This document shows positions 9,208 to 18,797 of a DNA stretch of 64,000 nt, one piece after another. A model generated the notes under the pieces. The model saw only the letters and a list, made by a program, of their open reading frames with translations, was not told where the DNA came from and did no database searches. How positions within the stretch are numbered: position 1 is the stretch's first letter; the number at the start of each line of letters is the position of its first letter. A program made the position numbers and the translations under genes. Source of the DNA: Vibrio sp. J1-1 (lineage in GTDB: Bacteria > Pseudomonadota > Gammaproteobacteria > Enterobacterales > Vibrionaceae); assembly GCF_021728395.1 (NCBI RefSeq), contig NZ_JAKKCM010000015.1, forward strand, positions 1 through 64,000, read 5' to 3'.

Positions 9208-10992
9208 TTACTGCTCACCAGACTGCACAGGTGAAGCGGATTGGGCTTGTGATGGTGGTTGGTAATTCACGTGACTGAAATCTACCCGAGGAAATAAGTA
9301 CTGAGCCTCTGCACGAATTTGCTCGGCTTTACTGCTATCGTCTAGTCCCTGATAAGCTAGGATCAAATTGTTATAGAAAGTCGGGCGTGGTTTATCTTTT
9401 ATGATGTTCAGTGACCAGTCAATGTAAGGCTGAATCAAGCTTGGATCCTGTTGATGTAAACCTATATTGAGGAATGTGCTGTACACATCCCAGTCGAATC
9501 GATCTTTCCAGACCACAGGGTTGCTGACTTGACGAAGAATATCTGTGGTCGTCGGACGTGTTGTTTCAAATTTAGTTAGTATGTAGTTGGTATGTAAGGC
9601 ACTCACCATGTAGAACGCAAACACGGCAGGTAGAGCTAAGCTTACGATGCGCAGCAAACTTTTCGTGATTTTGGTGAAACCGACTTGGCGATAACGCGCC
9701 ACTCTCTTATCCACCCAATATATTAGAACGAGAAAGATTACCCAATGCACTAACGAGTGATAAAACGGGTATTCAAGCTGTGAGTGCAGAACAATGGGTA
9801 TGAACAAAGCTAATAAGGCTAAACGTGTCCCACGCTTGGCCTGATATATTCGGTATAGCACTAGTGTCATGGCCAAGAACAAACCTAAAATAGGCAGTAA
9901 CCCACCTTCTACGGCCCAATACAATAATTCATTGTGCGGGTGATCCATTGCGGGCAATCCGGCAGGATATTTCTCGTTTAACGCATGTTGGCGAGCGGTA
10001 TAAATCATGTACTCTGACTCAAACTTTCCGTAGCCATAGCCGGTGAACGGTTTTTCAATCACCATATCTACGGTTTGCGGGAAAGTATAAGCGCGAGGCG
10101 ACTCCATGTTGACTTTCTCTGCTGCTAAGCCGTTGCCTTGCGGGAAAGCAATGTGCATTACCACTACTGATAACAGCAGCCCGGCTACGAGAGAAATCAC
10201 CCAATGAGAAAAGCGTCTCTTGGAATTATAACGGTACATGTACGGGATAATCAGAAGGACTGCAAACAGAGAAGCCAACCAACCTGTTCTTGAAGCAAGA
10301 GCAACGATCAAAGGTATAGTTAAAACGGGTACCGCATAAAGTAAGTAGACATCACTGAGCTTACGATCGTACTTGTATGGCTGACGTGCCAGTAAGTAAC
10401 TGGCAATGACTAAGCCAGTTGCGAGAAAACTTGCCATGACATTGGGTTGCTGAAATATGCCATATGGACGGTTGGCGATGGTGTCGTAGCCGAAAGGGTT
10501 ACCGGGTTTTAAATAGAGATATTGCGTCAGACCAAAAATGGCTTCGATCACAACGGCCAACACGATAAACCACAAGATACGTTGACGATGCTTGTTACTG
10601 AAATGGAATTGTTGCAGGACAACGAAAAACAGCAACCCACTCCACAGGCCAATGAGTTTGTTCGCGGCTAAGTTGCTGTTTGCATTTGGGTAAAAAATCG
10701 GAATGGTCATAATGATGACACTGATAAACAAGCCGATGGTTAATTTTGAATATCTTAATGCCTGATTACGGGCAATCTGATAACAGCCAATCCCTAACGC
10801 AAAGCTAAAGGCTATCCAAGATGTCGCATTGAAGGATAAAGCCAATCCTGAGCCACCTGGATTTGGCATAAAAAAGTGCATTGCCAGCACAAACAGTACT
10901 GCCAAAGCGAGGAGAAACTTGCGATTGAGAGGAACCTGAGCTTTTGGCGGTGAAAGCCTTGTTCCACTTACATGTATAGTTACCATAGACAT
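9208..10992 (-). CDS. pglL: PglL/Wzy_C-family O-oligosaccharyltransferase or O-antigen-ligase-like protein
   Basis: An integral membrane protein of about 594 aa with roughly 10-12 helices, a large periplasmic loop holding GYGYGKFESEY and DHPHNELLYWAVEGG (conserved His of the Wzy_C/ligase family), and a soluble C-terminal region. Members transfer lipid-linked glycans to pilin Ser residues (PglL) or to lipid A core (WaaL). The gene at this place in V. cholerae, next to uvrA, has been shown to act as a PglL O-OTase. The start at 10992 is chosen because the longer frame would run back through the uvrA terminator; ATG 10986 is an alternative. No glycan synthesis genes other than galU are nearby. 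Confidence 0.8.
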   Translation of the reverse strand: MSMVTIHVSGTRLSPPKAQVPLNRKFLLALAVLFVLAMHFFMPNPGGSGLALSFNATSWIAFSFALGIGCYQIARNQALRYSKLTIGLFISVIIMTIPIFYPNANSNLAANKLIGLWSGLLFFVVLQQFHFSNKHRQRILWFIVLAVVIEAIFGLTQYLYLKPGNPFGYDTIANRPYGIFQQPNVMASFLATGLVIASYLLARQPYKYDRKLSDVYLLYAVPVLTIPLIVALASRTGWLASLFAVLLIIPYMYRYNSKRRFSHWVISLVAGLLLSVVVMHIAFPQGNGLAAEKVNMESPRAYTFPQTVDMVIEKPFTGYGYGKFESEYMIYTARQHALNEKYPAGLPAMDHPHNELLYWAVEGGLLPILGLFLAMTLVLYRIYQAKRGTRLALLALFIPIVLHSQLEYPFYHSLVHWVIFLVLIYWVDKRVARYRQVGFTKITKSLLRIVSLALPAVFAFYMVSALHTNYILTKFETTRPTTTDILRQVSNPVVWKDRFDWDVYSTFLNIGLHQQDPSLIQPYIDWSLNIIKDKPRPTFYNNLILAYQGLDDSSKAEQIRAEAQYLFPRVDFSHVNYQPPSQAQSASPVQSGEQ

Positions 10993-11007
10993 TGCGTTGT
11001 TTTGAAT

Positions 11008-11036
11008 GAAAAAGACCAGCAATAGCTGGTCTTTGT
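11008..11036 (-). terminator. uvrA terminator
   Basis: On the minus strand AAAGACCAGC/GCTGGTCTTT with a 4-base loop is followed by TTTTTC. It lies 17 bases after the uvrA stop and just before pglL on the same strand, which separates the two transcripts. Confidence 0.85.
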
Positions 11037-11052
11037 ACTTTACCTGTTTTTT

Positions 11053-13875
11053 CTATTTCAACATAGGACTAAGGAAGCGAGCCGTGTGTGAACCTTCGAT
11101 CAAGGACACATCTTCAGGTGTACCTTGAGCAATGATCTCACCGCCGCCTTGGCCGCCTTCTGGACCCAGATCGATAACCCAGTCGGCTGTTTTGATTACG
11201 TCCAGGTTGTGCTCGATGACCACTACCGTGTTGCCGTGATCTCGCAGACGATGCAGTACCGACAATAATTGCTGGATGTCATGGAAGTGCAGACCTGTAG
11301 TTGGCTCATCCAGAATGTAGAGCGTTTTACCTGTATCGCGCTTTGATAGCTCTCTGGCCAATTTTACTCGTTGTGCTTCACCGCCTGATAGGGTTGTGGC
11401 AGCTTGACCAAGGCGAATATACGACAAGCCAACATCCATTAATGTTTGTAATTTACGAGCAATGACTGGTACTGGTTCAAAAAACTCGCGAGCGTCTTCC
11501 ACCGTCATCTCTAAAACTTCATCAATTGTTTTGCCTTTGTATCGAACTTCTAATGTTTCACGGTTGTATCGCTTACCCTTACACACATCACAAGGAACAT
11601 AGACATCCGGCAGGAAGTGCATTTCTACTTTGATTACGCCATCGCCCTGACACGCCTCACAACGACCGCCTCGTACGTTAAAACTAAAACGACCTGGCTT
11701 GTATCCGCGTGAACGCGACTCTTGCGTGCCAGCAAACAGTTCACGAATCGGAGTAAAAATGCCTGTGTATGTTGCAGGGTTAGAGCGAGGTGTGCGACCA
11801 ATTGGGCTTTGATCGATGTCGATGACTTTATCAAAGTGTTCTAGGCCTTTTATCGACTTATAAGGTGATGGGTGTGCGGTTGTGGCTCCATTCAGTTGCG
11901 TATGAGCAATCTTGAAGAAAGTGTCATTGATCAGAGTCGACTTACCTGAACCAGAAACGCCAGTAATACAGCTAAACAAACCAACTGGCACTGACAAATT
12001 GACGTTTTTCAGGTTATTACCAGTTGCACCGATAAGCTCGACGGTTTTCTTAGGATCGCGAGGTGTGCGCTCTTTTGGCACCGCAATCTCTTTGGCTCCA
12101 CTTAAATATTGCCCTGTGAGAGAATCAGGGTTAGCAATAATCTCTGCCATTGTACCTTCTGCTACGACGTTGCCGCCATGAACACCAGCGCCGGGACCAA
12201 TATCGATCACATGGTCAGCACTGCGAATGGCATCTTCATCGTGTTCTACAACTAATACGGTATTACCCAGATCACGCAGGTGAGTCAGGGTTTTCAGCAG
12301 ACGTTCATTATCCCGCTGGTGGAGGCCAATAGAAGGCTCATCAAGTACATACATCACCCCAACGAGGCCAGCACCAATTTGGCTTGCTAAGCGAATACGT
12401 TGCGCCTCACCACCAGATAAGGTTTCAGCACTGCGAGACAGATTGAGGTAATTTAGCCCCACATTAACTAAAAATTGCAGGCGGTCATTGATCTCTTTCA
12501 TGACCTTTTCGGCAATTTGTGCACGTTGACCTTCCAGTTTAAGGGTTTGGAAGAAGGCTAGGGCATCCGCAATACTCAGTTCTACGATTTCAGGCAAGGT
12601 GGTGTCAGCAATAAACACATTACGTGCTTCAAGGCGCAGACGGGTACCACCACAACTAGAACAAGACTTCGTTGAGATATATTTGGCTAACTCTTCACGT
12701 ACAGAGTTAGATTCTGTGTCACGATAACGACGCTCGAGGGTATTCAAAATACCTTCAAATGGATGGCGTTTTACACGAATATCACCACGATCATTGATGT
12801 ACTTGAACTCAATTTCCGTACGGCCAGATCCTTTTAATATGATCTCTTGTGTCTTCTTTGGCAGAGAATTAAACGGAGCATGCAGATCAAAACCGTAGTG
12901 ATCAGCGATCGATGTAAGCATCTGAAAGTAGTAATAGTTCTTTTGATCCCAACCACGGATAGCACCTTGTGCCAGACTTAGTGAATCATCTTGTATCACT
13001 CGGCTTGGATCAAAATATTGTTGTACACCCAGTCCGTCGCAAGTGCCGCACGCCCCCGCAGGGTTATTGAATGAGAACAGTCGAGGTTCCAGTTCCTGCA
13101 TGCTGTAGCCACATTTAGGACAAGCAAAGTTTGCCGAGAAGATAATTTCTTCACCGTCACCATCCATTGGCGCGACGACTGCAATGCCGCCCGACAACTC
13201 CAGTGTGGTCTCGAAAGATTCCGCTAAACGTTGTTGCAGATCCGGACGAACTTTAAAACGATCGACGACAACTTCAATAGTGTGTTTTTTGTGTAACTCG
13301 AGCGTTGGTGGATCTGAAAGATCGCAAGTTTCACCATCAATTCGGGCACGGATAAAGCCTTGTGCAGCCAAATTTTCTAAGGTCTTTACGTGCTCGCCTT
13401 TACGTTCCTTAACGATTGGGGCCAGTAGCATCATCTTACTGCCTTCAGGCAATTCCAATACCTTGTCTACCATTTGGCTGATGGTTTGTGCGGCAAGAGG
13501 TGCATGGTGGGTCGGACAGCGAGGTTCACCTACACGTGCGTAAAGCAGACGCAGATAGTCGTAGACTTCGGTAATTGTACCTACGGTTGAGCGTGGGTTA
13601 TGAGACGTCGACTTTTGTTCTATGGAAATAGCAGGTGATAATCCCTCAATATGATCGACATCGGGTTTTTCCATAAGAGACAAAAACTGACGCGCATAAG
13701 CAGAAAGAGACTCAACATAGCGTCGTTGACCTTCCGCGTATAAAGTGTCGAAAGCGAGGGAAGACTTACCGGAGCCACTTAATCCAGTAATAACCGTCAG
13801 TTTATCGCGAGGGATAGTTAGGTTGATATTTTTAAGGTTATGGGTTCGGGCACCGCGAACTTCTATTTTATCCAT
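11053..13875 (-). CDS. uvrA: excinuclease ABC subunit A
   Basis: The DNA-damage recognition ATPase of nucleotide excision repair; it loads UvrB on lesions. At 940 aa it equals E. coli UvrA. Two ABC modules are seen: Walker A GLSGSGKS (about 31-38) and GVSGSGKS (about 640), the signature LSGGEAQR twice, and zinc-finger cysteine pairs ([34 protein letters not shown]). I set the start at MDKIEVRGA, matching the family start; an 11-residue extension is unlikely. An SOS box lies 65 bp upstream. Confidence 0.98.
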   Translation of the reverse strand: MDKIEVRGARTHNLKNINLTIPRDKLTVITGLSGSGKSSLAFDTLYAEGQRRYVESLSAYARQFLSLMEKPDVDHIEGLSPAISIEQKSTSHNPRSTVGTITEVYDYLRLLYARVGEPRCPTHHAPLAAQTISQMVDKVLELPEGSKMMLLAPIVKERKGEHVKTLENLAAQGFIRARIDGETCDLSDPPTLELHKKHTIEVVVDRFKVRPDLQQRLAESFETTLELSGGIAVVAPMDGDGEEIIFSANFACPKCGYSMQELEPRLFSFNNPAGACGTCDGLGVQQYFDPSRVIQDDSLSLAQGAIRGWDQKNYYYFQMLTSIADHYGFDLHAPFNSLPKKTQEIILKGSGRTEIEFKYINDRGDIRVKRHPFEGILNTLERRYRDTESNSVREELAKYISTKSCSSCGGTRLRLEARNVFIADTTLPEIVELSIADALAFFQTLKLEGQRAQIAEKVMKEINDRLQFLVNVGLNYLNLSRSAETLSGGEAQRIRLASQIGAGLVGVMYVLDEPSIGLHQRDNERLLKTLTHLRDLGNTVLVVEHDEDAIRSADHVIDIGPGAGVHGGNVVAEGTMAEIIANPDSLTGQYLSGAKEIAVPKERTPRDPKKTVELIGATGNNLKNVNLSVPVGLFSCITGVSGSGKSTLINDTFFKIAHTQLNGATTAHPSPYKSIKGLEHFDKVIDIDQSPIGRTPRSNPATYTGIFTPIRELFAGTQESRSRGYKPGRFSFNVRGGRCEACQGDGVIKVEMHFLPDVYVPCDVCKGKRYNRETLEVRYKGKTIDEVLEMTVEDAREFFEPVPVIARKLQTLMDVGLSYIRLGQAATTLSGGEAQRVKLARELSKRDTGKTLYILDEPTTGLHFHDIQQLLSVLHRLRDHGNTVVVIEHNLDVIKTADWVIDLGPEGGQGGGEIIAQGTPEDVSLIEGSHTARFLSPMLK

Positions 13876-13940
13876 CGTTTTTGCTCTATGTATAACCAAG
13901 TTGGGCAAGTATTACATAGTGTGAGAAATGTGCAAAGGAA

Positions 13941-13960
13941 TACTGGACAAAAAAACAGTA
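13941..13960 (-). promoter_or_regulatory. LexA (SOS) box of uvrA
   Basis: TACTGGACAAAAAAACAGTA fits the LexA consensus CTG-N10-CAG, with the symmetric TA flanks TACTG/CAGTA intact. It lies 65 bp before the uvrA start, between uvrA and the galU terminator. I see no comparable box in the qstR-ssb intergenic region. Confidence 0.9.
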
Positions 13961-13962
13961 AA

Positions 13963-13990
13963 CAAAAGCCCAGCATTGAGCTGAGCTTAA
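13963..13990 (-). terminator. galU terminator
   Basis: On the minus strand AAGCTCAGC/GCTGGGCTT with a TCAAT loop runs into TTTTG and later TTTTTTT. It ends the galU transcript immediately before the LexA box. Confidence 0.75.
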
Positions 13991-14022
13991 TAACTTAAGA
14001 ATAAGTGATAAGTTTGAAAAGC

Positions 14023-14895
14023 TTATGCTTCTCGTTGAGTTGCGTGCTTACCTAACTCAGATTTTTTTTCATCTTTTAGGTATAGGTTTTCGAAACAGTA
14101 ATTCGTTGCTTCGATGTAACCTTCTACGCTACCGCAGTCAAATCGCTTGCCTTTAAATTTGTACGCAAGTACACAGCCAGCTTTGGCTTGCTTTAACAGG
14201 GCATCCGTAATCTGAATTTCACCACCTTTCCCTGGCTCTGTGTTTTCAATTAACTCGAAAATGTCAGGAGTCAGGATGTAACGGCCGATGATTGCAAGGT
14301 TGCTTGGCGCTGTGCCTTTCTCAGGTTTTTCAACCATGTCATCCACACGGAAGATATCATCTTTGATCATTTCGCCTGAGATAACGCCGTATTTATGGGT
14401 TTCTTCTACCGGAACTTCCTGTACTGCGACGATAGAACAACGGAACTGTTTAAACAGAGCGACCATTTGAGAGAGAACGCCTTCGTCTTCATTGACACAC
14501 AGGTCATCCGCCAACACGACTGCAAACGGTTCATCGCCAACCAGCTCACGACCAGTAAGGATAGCGTGCCCGAGGCCTTTCATCTCTCTTTGACGGATAT
14601 AGGTAAAGTTAGCTGACTCAATGATTTCGCGAATGTCCACCAACAGCTCTTCTTTGTTTGTTCCGCTGATTTGATGCTCGAGTTCGTAGTTCTTATCAAA
14701 GTGATCCATGATTGAGTGTTTGCCACGACCAGTCACAATGCACATGCCGTTCATACCGGCTTGGATCGCTTCTTCAACGCCATATTCAATCAATGGCTTG
14801 TTCACTACTGGCATCATCTCTTTTGGCATTGACTTGGTCGCAGGTAAGAAGCGCGTACCATAGCCTGCAGCAGGGAACAGACATTTTTTAATCAT
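14023..14895 (-). CDS. galU: UTP--glucose-1-phosphate uridylyltransferase
   Basis: Makes UDP-glucose from UTP and glucose-1-phosphate, feeding LPS core, exopolysaccharide and glycogen-type glycans. It has 290 aa with the nucleotidyltransferase signature AAGYGTRFLPATKSMPKEM at residues 8-26, then VVLADDLCV, PSNLAIIGRYILTP and GKRFDCGSVEGYIEAT. The start at MIKKCLFPAAG is set by AAGGAAA upstream and by the family; the 15-residue upstream extension lacks support. It lies between uvrA and qstR, as in other vibrios. Confidence 0.95.
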   Translation of the reverse strand: MIKKCLFPAAGYGTRFLPATKSMPKEMMPVVNKPLIEYGVEEAIQAGMNGMCIVTGRGKHSIMDHFDKNYELEHQISGTNKEELLVDIREIIESANFTYIRQREMKGLGHAILTGRELVGDEPFAVVLADDLCVNEDEGVLSQMVALFKQFRCSIVAVQEVPVEETHKYGVISGEMIKDDIFRVDDMVEKPEKGTAPSNLAIIGRYILTPDIFELIENTEPGKGGEIQITDALLKQAKAGCVLAYKFKGKRFDCGSVEGYIEATNYCFENLYLKDEKKSELGKHATQREA

Positions 14896-15074
14896 TGGGG
14901 GAATTTCCTTTCTCGTCATTATCTTCAAGAATTTGCGCATAACTTTAACACGAGAGATGTGTCTTAATCATGAATAAAGTAGGAAAAAATGTGAGGCACT
15001 GGCCGGAAAAAGAATGAGCGGATCGAACTAAGTGTTAGAACCGCAGTAACTTAGTTAACTGAAGGTTACGTTAA
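14896..15074. other. galU upstream region, nothing recognised
   Basis: This 179-bp gap between galU and qstR, both on the minus strand, must hold the galU promoter. I see no hairpin terminator for qstR and no recognised operator. Confidence 0.4.
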
Positions 15075-15719
15075 TTACGACATCAGATTCTGGTCCGCCC
15101 AAGCAATGGCTTGTACGCGGTTCTTCACCGAGAGCTTTTTAAAAATTTGGTACAGGTGAGACTTAATCGTAAACTCGCTCACAAACAACTCTTCTGCCAT
15201 TCGGCTATTTGACGCCCCATTTTGAAGGCAGCGCAATACTTGTAGTTCCCGAATGGTAAGGTCCACAGTCGCAGGTGCCGTGTGAGTGTTGATGACATTG
15301 CGATAGTAGTGAAGAAGTTGACTGGCCACATTTCGTGGTAACCAGTTTTGGCCATTAATGATGCCTTTTAATCCTTCACCGACTCGTTCAAGAGATTCCT
15401 CGGCGTAGAATACACCTTTTAGCTGGCCGAAAGAGAGTAATTCATCAGTAGTCAGGCGTTTCGGGACATTAAAAATAACCGTTTCAAAATTTTTCCACAT
15501 GAGTGGTAAATTCTTAATCGACTGAACAAGCGATTTATGTTCACTGAAATCGATGAGCAAGATTTTATTACGATGTTTCGGCTTCGCTTCCATTAATGCA
15601 TCCGTCGAGATCACCGGGATATCAATCTCGATGTACTTTTCCAGTGCCGCTACCTTTTGGGGGGCATTATCTTCGATACTGATCAGAAATAGCTTTCTGG
15701 CGTATGCTGACTTTTTCAT
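15075..15719 (-). CDS. qstR: LuxR-type regulator QstR of natural competence
   Basis: A 214-aa transcription factor with an N-terminal receiver-like domain lacking an obvious phospho-acceptor acidic cluster, and a C-terminal LuxR/FixJ helix-turn-helix (about 152-210, LTIRELQVLRCLQNGASNSR). In V. cholerae the gene at exactly this place, between galU and ssb, is qstR, which joins TfoX and HapR signals to activate DNA-uptake and type VI genes. Identity rests on synteny plus architecture; CsgD/VpsT-like regulators share the fold. The upstream region (15720-15996) holds the dyad GTTGC-N7-GCAAC at about 15824-15840, but I cannot fit it to a clean CRP-S site. Confidence 0.82.
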   Translation of the reverse strand: MKKSAYARKLFLISIEDNAPQKVAALEKYIEIDIPVISTDALMEAKPKHRNKILLIDFSEHKSLVQSIKNLPLMWKNFETVIFNVPKRLTTDELLSFGQLKGVFYAEESLERVGEGLKGIINGQNWLPRNVASQLLHYYRNVINTHTAPATVDLTIRELQVLRCLQNGASNSRMAEELFVSEFTIKSHLYQIFKKLSVKNRVQAIAWADQNLMS

Positions 15720-15996
15720 GATGTCAAATCTCCCAATCTTCAGTGAAGGTGGTACGTTGGCATCAAAGAAGCGTTAGAGCTATATGCTTGGTGAATAAAT
15801 GCGTTCAGATTCAAAGGTTCATGTTGCGATGTCTGCAACGTGAATTAAAAATGCTACATGTAATCGTTGAATAGAGTTTTTGGTTCTAGATAAGAGCCAG
15901 ATAGAACACAATGGTATTAGACTTTAATCAAGTCATTAAAGCGTGCTATTCTAATGCGCTAAAATTTTAAATATCCAGAGTGAAACGGAGCACATC

Positions 15997-16539
15997 ATGG
16001 CCAGCCGTGGAATTAACAAAGTTATTTTGGTGGGGAATCTAGGCAACGACCCTGAAATTCGTTACATGCCGAACGGTAGTGCAGTAGCAAACATTACTAT
16101 TGCAACTTCTGATTCATGGCGTGATAAAGCGACTGGCGAACAGCGCGAAAAAACTGAGTGGCACCGAGTTGTGCTGTTTGGCAAACTTGCGGAAGTTGCT
16201 GGCGAATACCTACGCAAAGGCTCACAAGTGTACGTTGAAGGACAACTTCAAACGCGTAAATGGCAAGACCAAAGTGGTCAAGATCGTTACTCAACTGAAG
16301 TCGTTGTTCAGGGCTTCAATGGCGTAATGCAAATGCTGGGTGGCCGCGCTCAAGGTGGAGCACCAGCTATGGGTGGCCAGGCACCGCAGCAAGGTGGTTG
16401 GGGACAGCCTCAGCAACCAGCGCAATCGCAATACAATGCGCCTCAGCAGCAGGCTCCAAAGCAATCGGCTCCACAACAACAGCCTCAGCAGCAGTACAAT
16501 GAGCCACCAATGGATTTTGACGACGATATTCCGTTCTGA
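15997..16539 (+). CDS. ssb: single-stranded DNA-binding protein
   Basis: Binds ssDNA as a tetramer in replication, repair and recombination. It has 180 aa: OB fold at 1-112 ([20 protein letters not shown], then [13 protein letters not shown]), a Gln/Pro/Gly/Ala-rich linker (about 113-168), and the acidic tip MDFDDDIPF that recruits partner proteins. It is divergent from qstR. In many gammaproteobacteria ssb faces uvrA directly; here galU and qstR lie between them, the usual Vibrio order. Confidence 0.98.
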   Translation: MASRGINKVILVGNLGNDPEIRYMPNGSAVANITIATSDSWRDKATGEQREKTEWHRVVLFGKLAEVAGEYLRKGSQVYVEGQLQTRKWQDQSGQDRYSTEVVVQGFNGVMQMLGGRAQGGAPAMGGQAPQQGGWGQPQQPAQSQYNAPQQQAPKQSAPQQQPQQQYNEPPMDFDDDIPF

Positions 16540-16561
16540 TCCCGATTGCACTGGAACCTTA

Positions 16562-16588
16562 AAGGCCGCGAATATCGCGGCTTTTTTA
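16562..16588 (+). terminator. ssb terminator
   Basis: AAGGCCGCGA/TCGCGGC with an ATA loop followed by TTTTTT, 22 bases after the ssb stop. Confidence 0.9.
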
Positions 16589-16770
16589 TTATCTGTGTCC
16601 CAGACTGAATAATATTAGATATTCTCAAGTGATTACATTGTTTGCCGCTAACTAGACTATAGCGGTAAAAACAGTATGCCTCTCACAATCAAACTTATCC
16701 GATTGTTTATTAAATATCGATCAAGTATAAGTATTTCAATAAGGTATATGGTGAATAGAAAAGGAATTCG

Positions 16771-18786
16771 GTGTTCATGAGGTATACCCCAACTCTAAAA
16801 CTAAGCACGCGGCTGGTGGCTTTTGTTACCATGATCGTGATATGCGCAATGTTTATCTTGTTTGTCGGCGGCACTCTCTCTTTTAAACGGCTTGGGCAAG
16901 AATATCTTACCCATTATTTAGAAGGGATCGTAGAGGTGGTCGACAAGGAGATGGAAGATCCGGATGCGGCATATTCCATGCAGCGTTGGATGCCCAAAAT
17001 GCTGCAGGCCAGCAACATTGTTGAAATGACGTTGACGACCAATGACGCTGTCGTATATCGGTTTAAAGACACGTCCCATAAGATAGACGCGTCGGTCTTG
17101 TTTAAAAAGGAGTATCCACTTACTCACAACCAAGATTATGTGATCCATTTTAAGGCGATACCTCCGTACTTAGGTTACGGCTACTCGATGCAAGCACTGT
17201 GGTCGATCACTTTGGCGGTGATTTTGATCATTTTCTGTCTGATGCGTGGCGTCGCTTGGTTGAAAGAGCAGTTAGCTGGGTCCGAAATGCTGGAAGAGCG
17301 TGGCCGAATGATTTTGGCCGGCCGTGTTGAGCAATACGCAAAAGGTGATAAATCGGAGTGGCCTTACACCGCCAGTGAAGCGCTTGATGTACTCATTGAA
17401 GAGCTACAAGATGCTCGCCAGGAGCGCAGTAGATTCGATACTTTTATCCGAACGCAAACATTTTTAGACAAATTAACGGGAACGGCGAACCGAGTGCTGT
17501 TCGACAGTAAATTGGAATCTTCTTTACTCGAAAGTGGCGCACGTGGCGCGGTGATGCTTATACGTATCCACGATTGGAAGTTAGCTGAAGAGGAGCAAGA
17601 TAAGCAAGTTACCGATGATTTTATTGTTGAAGTTGGCAGTCTGCTATCTAACCTAGTTCAGCGTTACCCTGACGTGGTTTTTTCGCGCTATTACGATTCT
17701 GACTTTGCGTTGTTTTTGCCTCTCCAAGATGCAAAAGGGGTAGCAAACCTTGCCTCACAATGTATTCGTCAGCTTGAGAAATTGACGCCACCAGAGCCTT
17801 TGGAACCTGATAACTGGTGTCACATCGGTATCACAATGTTTAAAGAAGGTGAGCGTCATAGCCAGATTATTGATGAAGCAGAAACTGCATTACGCAGCGC
17901 ACAGCTACAAAATAACAATAATTGGAGTCGCTTTAAAAAATGGAATCATGATGAGGAAGTTCGGGGAAGTGTTAGATGGCGCACTTTGTTTGATAAAGCG
18001 CTGACTCCTGACAATGTACTACTGTATGCACAACCTGTTTATGTGATGAATGATTCATCGCATAAGACACCGCTGTATGAAGCGTTAACCTGCCGGATTC
18101 AAGACCCGGAAAACGGTATTGTGAAAGCGTCCAGGTTTATTGCTGCAGTTAGGCAGGTGGGTTACGAAGCTCAAATGGATAAGGCTGTGGTTAATAAATT
18201 CCTAAGAAGTTTTAAGGACAATTTTGACCATTCAAAATCATATGCGCTGAGTTTGACTGTAATCCCATTTGCTAATCGAGAATATTTCAAATGGTTTCGT
18301 GATGAATTGCTACAGTTGTCACGTGAGCAAAGAAAGTGTCTCAATTTTGAGTTTGTGGAAGCACAATTTGTAAGACACTTAGACTTTATGCGGCCAGTAG
18401 CTAAAATGCTGGCAGGTTTAGGGTGCCAGCTGATGATTGGGCAAGCTGGGCGAACTATCGTCAGTAGCCATTATTTGAAAGAGGTCGACATTCGTTATCT
18501 CAAGCTGCATCGTAGCTTAGTGACCAAGATAGATCAGCGGCATGAAAACCAGCTTTTTATTCGCAGTATGTTAGGTGCTGCCGCAAACAGTAAAACTAAA
18601 ATTGTGGCAGTGGGTATTGAGAACCGAAATGAATTAAATACTTTACTTGAGTTAGGTGTATACGGTGGTCAAGGTCGCTATTTCTCGACAGAACGACAAT
18701 TTCTTCCCCGTCCGCAAAAGATGCAGCCCACTCGGTCAGAACCCCAAGTTAAGCCAGGGAGACGAAATCGCTGGCGTAAAAAATAA
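16771..18786 (+). CDS. csrD: CsrD/MshH, degenerate GGDEF-EAL membrane protein
   Basis: A 671-aa inner-membrane protein at the head of the msh locus, known as MshH in Vibrio and as CsrD in E. coli, where it targets CsrB/C RNAs for RNase E decay. Membrane helices lie at about 15-38 and 143-165 around a periplasmic domain, followed by a HAMP-like segment, a GGDEF domain whose motif has become YYDSDF, and an EAL domain that keeps the letters EAL but lacks the downstream catalytic acidic and Lys residues (IGQAGR replaces the usual DDFG). It is therefore not expected to make or break c-di-GMP. The start is GTG 16771 with AAGGA five bases upstream; ATG 16777 is possible. Confidence 0.9.
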   Translation: MFMRYTPTLKLSTRLVAFVTMIVICAMFILFVGGTLSFKRLGQEYLTHYLEGIVEVVDKEMEDPDAAYSMQRWMPKMLQASNIVEMTLTTNDAVVYRFKDTSHKIDASVLFKKEYPLTHNQDYVIHFKAIPPYLGYGYSMQALWSITLAVILIIFCLMRGVAWLKEQLAGSEMLEERGRMILAGRVEQYAKGDKSEWPYTASEALDVLIEELQDARQERSRFDTFIRTQTFLDKLTGTANRVLFDSKLESSLLESGARGAVMLIRIHDWKLAEEEQDKQVTDDFIVEVGSLLSNLVQRYPDVVFSRYYDSDFALFLPLQDAKGVANLASQCIRQLEKLTPPEPLEPDNWCHIGITMFKEGERHSQIIDEAETALRSAQLQNNNNWSRFKKWNHDEEVRGSVRWRTLFDKALTPDNVLLYAQPVYVMNDSSHKTPLYEALTCRIQDPENGIVKASRFIAAVRQVGYEAQMDKAVVNKFLRSFKDNFDHSKSYALSLTVIPFANREYFKWFRDELLQLSREQRKCLNFEFVEAQFVRHLDFMRPVAKMLAGLGCQLMIGQAGRTIVSSHYLKEVDIRYLKLHRSLVTKIDQRHENQLFIRSMLGAAANSKTKIVAVGIENRNELNTLLELGVYGGQGRYFSTERQFLPRPQKMQPTRSEPQVKPGRRNRWRKK

Positions 18787-18797
18787 AGATAATATTC

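Noticed and set aside
15820-15845. CRP-S site for TfoX-dependent control of qstR
   Set aside because: The dyad GTTGC-N7-GCAAC has the wrong spacing and half-site order for TTGCGA-N6-TCGCAA.
16441-16510. Short tandem repeat in ssb
   Set aside because: The CAG/CAA-rich stretch is the ordinary Gln/Pro-rich linker of SSB and not a separate repeat element.
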